60,976 nt of DNA from assembly GCF_024213375.1 (NCBI RefSeq), contig NZ_JANAVJ010000031.1:1-60976 (forward strand), read 5' to 3'. How positions within the stretch are numbered: position 1 is the first letter of the stretch; each line of letters opens with the position of its first letter. Shown piece after piece: positions 48,654 to 55,563 of this stretch. Position numbers and translations under genes: made by a program. Source of the stretch: Paenibacillus sp. MZ04-78.2 (lineage in GTDB: Bacteria > Bacillota > Bacilli > Paenibacillales > NBRC-103111). The notes under the pieces were generated by a model that made no database searches, was not told the origin of the DNA, and saw only the letters and a program-made list of their open reading frames with translations.

Positions 48654-48850
48654 TTACCTCTCTCTGAACGCTTACGAGGTTAGCTGACGGATTCGGACTT
48701 GAGAGTCGCCCTACCCCAGTGCATGTTTTGCATGCACGATGAGGATTCACCCCTAAAAAAACACCACAACGGTCAAAGCTACGCCTTAACTGCCGCGATG
48801 CGGTTCCCCCGTTTCCCTTTCGGAAACTCAGCGATGTTGGATTTTGGTAA
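48654..48850 (-). promoter_or_regulatory. c-di-AMP riboswitch (ydaO-yuaA type)
   Basis: The minus strand contains the class hallmarks in order: GAGTTTCCGAAAGGGAAACG followed by GGGGGAACC, then TAGGGGTGAATC, a variable hairpin (GTGCATGCAAAACATGCAC), TAGGGCGACTCTCAAGTCC, and GAATCCGTCAGCTAACCTCG followed by TAAGCG. Closing pairs TTACC/GGTAA bound the element. These RNAs bind two c-di-AMP molecules and usually lower expression when ligand is high. The downstream terminator fits that. The controlled gene is yabE. Confidence 0.93.
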
Positions 48851-48899
48851 TCGTTATGAAGTTATTATTGAGTTTACGATGGGAGGACCAAAGTTGTAA

Positions 48900-48905
48900 A
48901 GTATA
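48900..48905 (-). promoter_or_regulatory. Possible -10 element upstream of the riboswitch
   Basis: TATACT on the minus strand lies between the tatD terminator and the aptamer. No convincing -35 is seen. Confidence 0.35.
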
Positions 48906-48913
48906 CAAACTTC

Positions 48914-48982
48914 GAAAAAAAGGATGGTTTTGGATCGATTCCAGCCGATTTAAGCTAAATCTCCCACAAGAACCATCTTTCT
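48914..48982 (-). terminator. tatD terminator
   Basis: AAGATGGTT/AACCATCCT arms enclose a smaller GATTTAGCTTAAATC hairpin and are followed by TTTTTTTCG on the minus strand. Confidence 0.75.
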
Positions 48983-49067
48983 CTTCGTAAGTCTTATGTT
49001 TTTATATATTTTTCTTCGATTATCTCGATTCGAAAGAAAATAAGCTTGTCCGAATCCGTGTATTTAT

Positions 49068-49835
49068 TCACGTTAGCTTAAAAAGTCGGACGGCGTTTGC
49101 TGTGGTTATCTCACACAATTCTTCCAGTGATATCCCTTTAATTTCGGCAGCCATCTCGGCGACCAAGCGCACATAGGAAGACTCGTTTCGCTTACCCCGA
49201 TACGGGTGAGGAGCCAGATAAGGCGCATCGGTTTCGATCAATAAACGGTCGAGCGGCACCTTCTCAAGCACTTCCTTCGGCTGCTTTGCATTCTTGAACG
49301 TGACGGGACCGCCGAACGAAATATAGAAGTTCATATCCAGGCACATTTTTGCCGTCTCCCAGCTGCCGGAGTAGCAATGCATGACCCCTCCGACTTCCGC
49401 CGCTTTCTCTTCGCGAAGCGCTTGCACGACATCATGATGGGCGTCGCGATTATGGATAACGATTGGCAGGCCAACCTTCCTCGCAAGCCAAATTTGCTGG
49501 CGAAACACGCGGTCCTGCACGTCTTTGGGAGACGTATCCCAATAATAATCCAGGCCGATTTCCCCGATGGCGACAACTTTCTCGTGTCCGCACAGCGACT
49601 CGATCCATTCGAGATCCTCCGGCGTCATGTCCTTCGCATCGGTCGGATGCCAGCCTACGGTCGAATAAATAAAATCGTACTGTTCCGCCAAAGCGATAGA
49701 GCTTGGAATCGTCTCCCGGTTAAATCCGACATTAACGATTCGACTTATTCCGCTTGCGCGTGCGCGCTCGATGACCTCCTGTCGATCTTCATCGAACTGC
49801 GGCGCGTTCAAGTGTGCATGTGTATCGATTATCAT
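49068..49835 (-). CDS. tatD: TatD family metal-dependent hydrolase/DNase
   Basis: The 255-residue TIM-barrel hydrolase has metal ligands in DTHAHLN (H6, H8), GEIGLDYYW, VIHNRDAH, MHCYSG and ETDAPYLAP. TatD proteins act as 3'-5' nucleases or general metallo-hydrolases; the substrate is not set by sequence. It corresponds to B. subtilis yabD, which lies between metS and yabE. Confidence 0.93.
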   Translation of the reverse strand: MIIDTHAHLNAPQFDEDRQEVIERARASGISRIVNVGFNRETIPSSIALAEQYDFIYSTVGWHPTDAKDMTPEDLEWIESLCGHEKVVAIGEIGLDYYWDTSPKDVQDRVFRQQIWLARKVGLPIVIHNRDAHHDVVQALREEKAAEVGGVMHCYSGSWETAKMCLDMNFYISFGGPVTFKNAKQPKEVLEKVPLDRLLIETDAPYLAPHPYRGKRNESSYVRLVAEMAAEIKGISLEELCEITTANAVRLFKLT

Positions 49836-49882
49836 CGTGTTCTCCTTTTATGTGATCTGGTTGCAAGAGCAGGTCATGACCG

Positions 49883-51166
49883 TTAAAGATCGAGCAGTTT
49901 TCGGAGGTTTTTATCCAACTTGTCGGCATGATTCAAAAGCAGCTCCCGCGGGTAATACAAATGGTATTTCCCCATATGAATGCCGCTGATGGATCGGACA
50001 ATTTCCGATTTCCGCGATATTTCCGTCAGGGTATCCTGCGAGTCAAGCAGCAGAATAGGCAGCTTCTCATCCTGTTCGCCGGGCCTGTACACATCATACG
50101 ATAGGTCGGAAGGAAAATCGATGTCAAGGTAGTAGTCCGGATCGATGCCGAAGCTGCGCATTTGATCCCGCAGCCGCTCGATCTGCCAGGCATCGATTTT
50201 CTCGAGCGTCACATATTTGAGCAACTGCCGTTGCAGGAACCGGGTACATAAGTCGGAAAGCACCGGGTCCTCTTCAAAGGACCATTGCATCAGCACCGTC
50301 TGCATGAACGCCTCGTCCATTAAAAAATGGTCGTGTACCGTCATTTTTTGCCGGAACAGGTTCGGTAGCGGATGTAATAAGAAGCGGAAGGCAAAGCCTT
50401 CCTCATGAAGGTGCTTCGCTCTTTGAAAAATGTTGTGAAGCAATACATCGGCGCTGCGGGTCACCGGATGAAAGTAGACCTGCCAATACATTTGGTACCG
50501 GGACATCAAGTAATCCTCCACCGCATGCATGCCGCTTTCCTTTACAACGATATGGCCCTGATACGGGCGCATGACGCGCAGGATGCGTTCCAAATCGAAT
50601 GTGCCGTAATTTACGCCGGTGAAATAGGCATCCCGCAGCAGGTAATCCATCCGATCGGCGTCAAGCTGACTCGAGACGAGGCTGACGACGATTTCCTGAT
50701 TATACGTCTTAGCGATCACGCCGGCCACCTGCTGTGGAAACGTAGGCGATACGCGCCGCAGGATGCGGTTCACTTCCGTATCTCCCAGAACGATGCGGCA
50801 TGACCATTCCTCGTGGTGCGTCCCGAACGTTTTCTCAATCGAATGGGAGAACGGCCCGTGCCCGACATCATGCAGCAGCGAGGCGCAGAGGCACAGAAGC
50901 CGCTCCTCTCGCGGCCAGTCCTCGTACTTGTTGCGTTCAAACTGCGAAATGATTTTGCGGGTAACCTCGTAAACGCCGAGCGAATGCGAAAACCGGCTGT
51001 GCTCCGCGCCGTGAAACGTCAGAAAGCAGGTGCCAAGCTGGCGAATTCGTCTGAGGCGTTGAAACTCCTTAGTGTTGATCAGGTCCCAGATCGTTTGGTC
51101 TTGGACGTAGATGTATTTGTGTACGGGATCCTTAAATACTTTCTCTTCTTGAAGGGGAGTGATCAT
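49883..51166 (-). CDS. HD-domain phosphohydrolase (YwfO/dNTPase-like)
   Basis: The 427-residue protein has the HD metal site RFSHSLGVYEVT, LLHDVGHGPFSHSIE and QLDADRMDYLLRDAYFTGV, the pattern of SAMHD1/dGTPase-type enzymes. It probably hydrolyses dNTPs or a related phosphate compound. AGGAGG abuts the first ATG and is 6 nt from the next (51166), which was chosen. B. subtilis has metS here. The upstream region carries three perfect Spo0A boxes. Confidence 0.88.
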   Translation of the reverse strand: MITPLQEEKVFKDPVHKYIYVQDQTIWDLINTKEFQRLRRIRQLGTCFLTFHGAEHSRFSHSLGVYEVTRKIISQFERNKYEDWPREERLLCLCASLLHDVGHGPFSHSIEKTFGTHHEEWSCRIVLGDTEVNRILRRVSPTFPQQVAGVIAKTYNQEIVVSLVSSQLDADRMDYLLRDAYFTGVNYGTFDLERILRVMRPYQGHIVVKESGMHAVEDYLMSRYQMYWQVYFHPVTRSADVLLHNIFQRAKHLHEEGFAFRFLLHPLPNLFRQKMTVHDHFLMDEAFMQTVLMQWSFEEDPVLSDLCTRFLQRQLLKYVTLEKIDAWQIERLRDQMRSFGIDPDYYLDIDFPSDLSYDVYRPGEQDEKLPILLLDSQDTLTEISRKSEIVRSISGIHMGKYHLYYPRELLLNHADKLDKNLRKLLDL

Positions 51167-51196
51167 GAACATCCTCCTATCGGCTCCGGCTATTTT

Positions 51197-51203
51197 TTCG
51201 ACA
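51197..51203 (-). promoter_or_regulatory. 0A box proximal to the HD-domain gene
   Basis: TGTCGAA on the minus strand, an exact Spo0A box, 30 bp before the start codon. Confidence 0.6.
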
Positions 51204-51230
51204 ATTATTTCTTAAATACAAGAAGGATTT

Positions 51231-51247
51231 TGTCGAAATATGTCGAA
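51231..51247 (+). promoter_or_regulatory. Tandem 0A boxes upstream of the HD-domain gene
   Basis: Two exact TGTCGAA boxes at 51231-51237 and 51241-51247 are spaced 10 bp apart, one helical turn. They lie just downstream of a possible -10 (TAATAAT, 51259-51265, minus), a layout like that at abrB, so Spo0A-P would most likely repress. The rest of the gap to 51435 is AT-rich without further motifs. Confidence 0.65.
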
Positions 51248-51435
51248 TATAAACTTGCATTATTACTTTTTCTTTTTTTATCTATACTTCAATGATCTGG
51301 TGACAATCCCTTTCTTAGTGAGGTGTGTCTTATAAAAAACAACGATTTTCTCGCTTTTGAACGTTTGTTTTTAATGAATTTTGCATAACACCCCTTGTAT
51401 ACCATAAAATAACAAAGAAAAATCAAATTTTTTGG

Positions 51436-51464
51436 TTGACTATTTTGGGAATGGTTGGTATCAT
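51436..51464 (+). promoter_or_regulatory. sigma-A promoter of abrB
   Basis: TTGACT (51436-51441), 17 bp, TATCAT (51459-51464). Start is near 51471, giving an 82-nt leader. Confidence 0.75.
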
Positions 51465-51477
51465 ATGTGTAAAGAAA

Positions 51478-51494
51478 TGTCGAAACATGACGAT
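51478..51494 (+). promoter_or_regulatory. Tandem 0A boxes of abrB
   Basis: TGTCGAA (51478-51484, exact) and TGACGAT (51488-51494, 5 of 7) are spaced 10 bp apart at about +8 to +24. B. subtilis abrB has the same pair (TGTCGAA, TGACGAA) downstream of its start, through which Spo0A-P represses it. Confidence 0.8.
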
Positions 51495-51552
51495 TAATCT
51501 TTTGAGACACTAACTTATCATTATGTAACTTCTTAGAGAGGGGAATTTTTTT

Positions 51553-51807
51553 ATGATGAAATCCACCGGTATTGTTAGAAAAGTAGATGAATTGGGTCGG
51601 GTCGTTATTCCGATCGAATTGCGCCGTACTTTAGGCATTGGCGAAAAAGACGCTTTGGAAATTTACGTTGACGGCGAGCGCATCATGTTGAAGAAATATG
51701 AGCCAGCCTGTATCTTCTGCGGTAATGCTGAGAATGTTTCCTACTTCAAAGGAAAAATTGTTTGCCATGAATGCTTATCTGAAATGCCAATACCTGTGAC
51801 AAAATAA
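51553..51807 (+). CDS. abrB: Transition-state regulator AbrB, with a CxxC-CxxC tail
   Basis: AbrB represses post-exponential and sporulation genes. Residues 1-50 are the swapped-hairpin DNA-binding domain, nearly identical to B. subtilis (STGIVRKVDELGRVVIPIEL, RRTLGI). The B. subtilis C-terminal dimerisation domain is replaced by a short segment with C53xxC56 and C71xxC74, which looks like a small zinc knuckle. AGAGGGG precedes two adjacent ATGs. It is one of only two plus-strand genes here and is divergent from the HD gene. Confidence 0.92.
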   Translation: MMKSTGIVRKVDELGRVVIPIELRRTLGIGEKDALEIYVDGERIMLKKYEPACIFCGNAENVSYFKGKIVCHECLSEMPIPVTK

Positions 51808-51877
51808 AAAAAATAGGTTATAATAGAGATAGCACATTTAACTTTGGTAATTCTAACCTTTTTCATATCTCCTCTAT

Positions 51878-51917
51878 ATCCCTGATTCGTGGTTGTCCGA
51901 ATCGGGGATTTTTTTTA
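51878..51917 (+). terminator. abrB terminator
   Basis: ATCCCTGATTCG/CGAATCGGGGAT arms with one offset base followed by TTTTTTTT. Confidence 0.92.
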
Positions 51918-51930
51918 TACGGTGGGGCCA

Positions 51931-52230
51931 TCCCCCTAAATCCCCCTTCCTAAGGGGGACCCCAGGGGCCGCGGCCCCTGGACCCCGCAGGCGCTTCGAC
52001 GCAGCTTGGGTGCAGAGAGCGCGTCCGTCTTCATGCGAACCCTGCGGGCTCGGCATGAAGACACGCTTTACGTCGGCGCTCTTTCGAAGCGCTGCATGCG
52101 CATACGGCGGCGTTTGGTGTTGGAACGCCCCGCTATGCCCGCATCGAGGCAAGCCTCGACAGCTTTTGTTCGAGCAGGGCCGGGACGCACTCGACCGCTC
52201 GTGCGTCGGAGAGGCTCGCTGCAAAGCAGC
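51931..52230 (-). ncRNA. Candidate structured non-coding RNA or palindromic element (abrB-rsmI gap)
   Basis: About 300 GC-rich bases without a credible gene hold at least six strong hairpins. They are TCCCCCTT/AAGGGGGA (51941-51959), a 20-bp perfect palindrome (51962-51981), a three-tier nested stem, a TCGAGGC/GCCTCGA stem (52144-52159), GACGCAC/GTGCGTC (52184-52207) and GCTGC/GCAGC (52218-52230). The nested stem is GCGCTTCG/CGAAGCGC (51991-52092) around AGAGCG/CGCTCT around GTCTTCATGC/GCATGAAGAC. A sigma-A promoter at 52529-52556 reads leftward into it. The strand and RNA status are inferences; a repeated DNA element is the alternative. Confidence 0.45.
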
Positions 52231-52411
52231 ATCGCCCAAAGCGCTGGTTACTTGAAAGATCACCGACGCTGGAACACAAGCACGATACTGCAAGCGTGAT
52301 ACCACAAACGGCAGAGGGTCCGAAAATTTTACCAACGCAGCACGATTATCCGATTATGAACACCAATTCACCAAATACCCAGATTTTAATATCCATCACC
52401 GCTCGTTATAA

Positions 52412-52483
52412 CGCGCACGACATATAAGTTGCTCTTAGGACGCTTACGTTCCCTTCTCATCGATTCGCGCAACACATATAAGT
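52412..52483. repeat. Pair of 18-bp direct repeats
   Basis: CGCGCACGACATATAAGT (52412-52429) and CGCGCAACACATATAAGT (52466-52483) agree in 16 of 18 bases, 54 bp apart. They lie between the leftward promoter and the hairpin block. In the transcript they would be near the 5' end. No function is known. Confidence 0.6.
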
Positions 52484-52528
52484 CTTATTACCCGATTTCA
52501 CCTTGGGTCTAACATCTTGTCTTTTTCT

Positions 52529-52556
52529 ATTATATAGCAGGTGCGATCGTTGTAAA
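52529..52556 (-). promoter_or_regulatory. Orphan sigma-A promoter reading into the abrB-rsmI gap
   Basis: TTTACA (52551-52556), 16 bp, TATAAT (52529-52534) on the minus strand, 11 bp beyond the rsmI stop. Start is near 52522. No coding gene lies downstream on this strand before abrB, which is convergent. Confidence 0.65.
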
Positions 52557-52566
52557 CTATTTCCTT

Positions 52567-53454
52567 TTAGCTCCCTTGATGAAGCAGGTTATACAATTCA
52601 CGCTTCGGGACGCCGCGGTCTTGGGCGGCACGTCGCAAAGCCTCTTTATGGTCGAGGCCGTCGGCCTCGTAGCGGGCGACATGCTCCGCAGGAGATAAAG
52701 AGGCCCACCACAAGGCTTCGCCGGTTGCCTCGGCTTCTTCCGGGCTGACGCCGCGGAGGATGAGCACATACTCGCCTTGAGGCGGGTGCTCGTTCAGATG
52801 GTCCAAGCATTCGCGGATCGTGCCGCGGACGGCTTCCTCGTATTTTTTGGTCAGCTCGCGGACCAAGCAGATTTCCCGGGTCTCGCCAATCGTTTCGGCC
52901 ATAGCCGTTAGCGTCTTAATTAAGCGGTGCGGAGACTCGTAGCAAATTATCGTGTCAAGCTCCCGCTTCAAGGACGCAAGCTCCCGTTCGAGAGGCTTTT
53001 TATCGCGCGGCAGGAAGCCGACGAAGGTAAACCGCTCGGTAGGTAACCCCGACATGATCAGCCCGGACAACGCGGCGTTCGCCCCGGGAATGGGGATAAC
53101 AGGGATATCCGCTTCGATGGCGAGGCGGACCAGATCCGCGCCCGGATCGCAGATCGCAGGCAAGCCGGCGTCGCTGACGAGCGCGATGGAATCGCCTTCC
53201 TGCATGAGCCGGATCAGCTCCGGGCCGCTGGCTTGCTTGTTGTGCTCGTGGTAACTGACGAGCCGGGTCGAAATGTCGAAATGCGTGAGCAGCTTGCGCG
53301 TTTGCCGGGTATCCTCAGCGGCAATCCACTGTACTTCGCCCAGAATCCGAACGGCACGGTAGGTCATGTCCTCCAGATTGCCGATCGGCGTGCCTACCAG
53401 ATAAAGGCTGCCTTGACGGCGGCTGTCGTTGACGTAGCTTTTTTGAACGTTCAC
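52567..53454 (-). CDS. rsmI: 16S rRNA (cytidine1402-2'-O)-methyltransferase
   Basis: RsmI methylates the 2'-O of C1402 in 16S rRNA with SAM. The 295-residue protein is a tetrapyrrole-methylase-fold enzyme with LYLVGTPIGNLEDMTYRAV, AEDTRQTRKLL, VSDAGLPAICDPG and FVGFLPR. It lies 16 bp after the tRNA methyltransferase gene. B. subtilis has a GIY-YIG gene (yazA) between the two; it is missing here. Confidence 0.96.
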   Translation of the reverse strand: MNVQKSYVNDSRRQGSLYLVGTPIGNLEDMTYRAVRILGEVQWIAAEDTRQTRKLLTHFDISTRLVSYHEHNKQASGPELIRLMQEGDSIALVSDAGLPAICDPGADLVRLAIEADIPVIPIPGANAALSGLIMSGLPTERFTFVGFLPRDKKPLERELASLKRELDTIICYESPHRLIKTLTAMAETIGETREICLVRELTKKYEEAVRGTIRECLDHLNEHPPQGEYVLILRGVSPEEAEATGEALWWASLSPAEHVARYEADGLDHKEALRRAAQDRGVPKRELYNLLHQGS

Positions 53455-53470
53455 GGGACATCGATTCCTT

Positions 53471-54247
53471 CTATAGTGAAGTATTGGACGGATCGGCGAG
53501 CGCAGCGCGGCGGCCGTAATAGACCTCCATCAGCTCATCCGTGTATTCCGTCTCATTCTTATAAACAATTAGCGGCGGAAGCATGCGAACCTCCGGTTTC
53601 CCGTCGCGAAGCGCTTCGATGAGTACCATATTCGCTTCAGCATCGGCCCGGGGATGAACGAACCGGATGCGTTTCGGCTCCAGCCGGTACTGCCGCATCG
53701 TGCAGCAAATTTCGACCAAGCGGCTCGGCCGGTGCACCATGGCGACTTTGCCGCCGCTGCGCACCAACTTACTGCTCACCCGAACCACATCATCCAAAGT
53801 GCAGAACAGCTCATGCCGGGCCGCAGCCACGTGCTCATTCACGTTCTGATCCCCATTCGGAACAGGCAAATACGGAGGATTGACCGTCACCAAATCGAAA
53901 ACGCCGTTCCCCAGCTCGGCGGGCGATTGACGCAAATCGCCGTGCCGGATGGCGATTCGTTCCTCTAGCCCGTTCAACTGCACGTTCCGCTGGGCCATAT
54001 CTGCCAATCTGGCTTGAATTTCTACACCCATAATGTGCGCTTTCGTCCGGGTGGTCAACAGTAGCGGAATGACGCCGTTGCCGGAACACAGATCGACAAT
54101 GCGCCCTCTCGGCGGCACCGAGCAAAAGCGCGCAATCAGCACCGCATCCATCGAAAAGCTGAACACTTCGTCACTCTGAATGATTTTTAAATCGTGCGTA
54201 AGCAAATCGTCGATTCGCTCCCGCTCATAGATCGGGACTCGTTCCAA
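53471..54247 (-). CDS. tRNA1(Val) (adenine37-N6)-methyltransferase-like protein (YabB/TrmN6)
   Basis: The 258-residue class I SAM methyltransferase has the SAM loop IVDLCSGNGVIPLLL (about 50-64) and the adenine N6-methylase motif NPPYLP (about 125-130). It probably modifies A37 of a tRNA. The start is TTG, 7 nt after AGAGG. The C-terminal Pro/Ser/Leu tail is not conserved in the fold. Confidence 0.9.
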   Translation of the reverse strand: MERVPIYERERIDDLLTHDLKIIQSDEVFSFSMDAVLIARFCSVPPRGRIVDLCSGNGVIPLLLTTRTKAHIMGVEIQARLADMAQRNVQLNGLEERIAIRHGDLRQSPAELGNGVFDLVTVNPPYLPVPNGDQNVNEHVAAARHELFCTLDDVVRVSSKLVRSGGKVAMVHRPSRLVEICCTMRQYRLEPKRIRFVHPRADAEANMVLIEALRDGKPEVRMLPPLIVYKNETEYTDELMEVYYGRRAALADPSNTSL

Positions 54248-54316
54248 GCGTATACCTCTTTCTGCCGGTTATTATGTACTTCATCGTCTAAAGTAAGTTT
54301 AACTTTCTTTGCTCTT

Positions 54317-54353
54317 CAAAAAAAACCGTAGAAGAGTCATTCTCCTCTACGGC
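54317..54353 (-). terminator. yabA terminator
   Basis: CCGTAGAGGAG/CTCTTCTACGG stem with one mismatch followed by TTTTTTTT on the minus strand. Confidence 0.92.
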
Positions 54354-54359
54354 GCATCG

Positions 54360-54716
54360 TTATTTATTCAAAAACGACATACAGAACAAGCAGTCGCCTT
54401 CCGTACGCAAATGTCCATAATAGACGTTGCAAATGTGAAAGCCTTCGTGATAGATGCGTGCCAAATTGTCGTGGCCTTCACCGGTCGTTTCTTTGATCGA
54501 AACAGGAACGCTCGCCCCGGCTGCTTGAAGCAAAGGCAGCATCGGTTCGGTATCTTTCTTCAACAGCTTGCGCAGCTGCTGATTCTCGATGCCCAGCCGC
54601 TTGTTCTCCTCCAGCAGCTCGATAATCTGCCGTTTGATTTCGCCAAGCTCGGCATACAACGCGCCCATCTGTTCTTCCATTTGATCGATTTGTACGAATA
54701 TATCTCTTTTATCCAC
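54360..54716 (-). CDS. yabA: Replication initiation control protein YabA
   Basis: YabA binds DnaA and DnaN and prevents over-initiation. The 118-residue protein has an N-terminal leucine-rich coiled coil (about 1-55) for tetramer formation. The C-terminal zinc domain has HICN and CLFC ligands ([20 protein letters not shown]). It lies 41 bp after ricT. Confidence 0.95.
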   Translation of the reverse strand: MDKRDIFVQIDQMEEQMGALYAELGEIKRQIIELLEENKRLGIENQQLRKLLKKDTEPMLPLLQAAGASVPVSIKETTGEGHDNLARIYHEGFHICNVYYGHLRTEGDCLFCMSFLNK

Positions 54717-54757
54717 GCTTCTCTCTCACCTCAAGCTGCAGAAGCAGCGACTGGCTT

Positions 54758-55561
54758 TTAGTGCTGCTCCACTACATCATCCAAAGGAAGATCCATCACT
54801 TTTTTCAAATCGAAAATTTGCACCTTCGCCGTACGCTCCCCGACATTCAGCGACACCACGCGTCCGTTGCCGATCGACGTAATGACCTCGCTGCCTACGC
54901 GGGGAAGATCGTCCTTGGCGCTTTCGTAATTATCATGCTCATATTTGAGGCAGCACATTAATCGTCCGCACAATCCGGAAATTTTCGTCGGATTGAGCGA
55001 CAGGTTCTGGTCCTTGGCCATCTTGATCGAAACCGGCTCGAAATCCCCCAGAAAGGAAGAGCAGCACAGGATACGTCCACAAGGCCCGATGCCCCCAAGC
55101 ATCTTGGCTTCGTCCCGTACGCCGATTTGACGAAGCTCGATCCGCGTCCGGAAAATGCTGGCCAGATCCTTGACTAATTCCCGGAAATCGACCCGGCCTT
55201 CGGCCGTAAAGTAAAAAATGATTTTGTTCCGGTCAAATGTATACTCAACGTCGACCAGCTTCATCCGCAACTGGTGATCCTTAATCTTATCCTGACAAAT
55301 AGCAAACGCATTTTTGGCCGCTTGCTTGTTATCCTCAACAAGCTGTGCATCCTGCTGGTCCGCGATGCGGATGACCTTTTTCAGCGGAAGCACAACATCC
55401 GATTCGCCTACCGTCCTTCGGCCAATAACTACCCGGCCGTACTCGACTCCGCGCGCCGTTTCGACAATGACAGCACTATCTTGATCAATCGGCAGATCGC
55501 TCGGATCGAAGTAATACACTTTGCCCGCCTTCTTGAAGCGGACACCTACTACGGAGAACAA
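54758..55561 (-). CDS. ricT: RicT (YaaT), Y-complex subunit with PSP1 domain
   Basis: RicT with RicA and RicF forms the Y-complex, which carries [4Fe-4S] clusters and directs RNase Y; it is needed for competence, biofilm and sporulation. The 267-residue PSP1-domain protein shows two cysteine clusters, GPCGRILCC and GLCGRLMCC, in the family's cluster-binding region. The start is TTG, 5 nt after AAGGGGGTG, overlapping the tail of holB closely (2-bp gap). Confidence 0.94.
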   Translation of the reverse strand: MFSVVGVRFKKAGKVYYFDPSDLPIDQDSAVIVETARGVEYGRVVIGRRTVGESDVVLPLKKVIRIADQQDAQLVEDNKQAAKNAFAICQDKIKDHQLRMKLVDVEYTFDRNKIIFYFTAEGRVDFRELVKDLASIFRTRIELRQIGVRDEAKMLGGIGPCGRILCCSSFLGDFEPVSIKMAKDQNLSLNPTKISGLCGRLMCCLKYEHDNYESAKDDLPRVGSEVITSIGNGRVVSLNVGERTAKVQIFDLKKVMDLPLDDVVEQH

Positions 55562-55563
55562 TC

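Noticed and set aside
51289..51510. Minus-strand 73-codon frame in the abrB promoter region
   Set aside because: It lies over the abrB promoter and 0A boxes, is AT-driven, and has no ribosome-binding site.
51893..52255. Plus-strand frame of 120 codons in the same gap
   Set aside because: Begins inside the abrB terminator, overlaps the opposite frame over the same palindromes, and shows no family likeness.
51874..52335. Minus-strand frame of 153 codons across the abrB-rsmI gap
   Set aside because: It reads straight through perfect palindromes and the abrB terminator and has Cys/Pro/Arg-rich low-information sequence without a Shine-Dalgarno. The palindromes explain the open frame.
52412..52483. 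CRISPR-like direct repeats
   Set aside because: Only two imperfect 18-bp copies, no regular array, no cas genes nearby.
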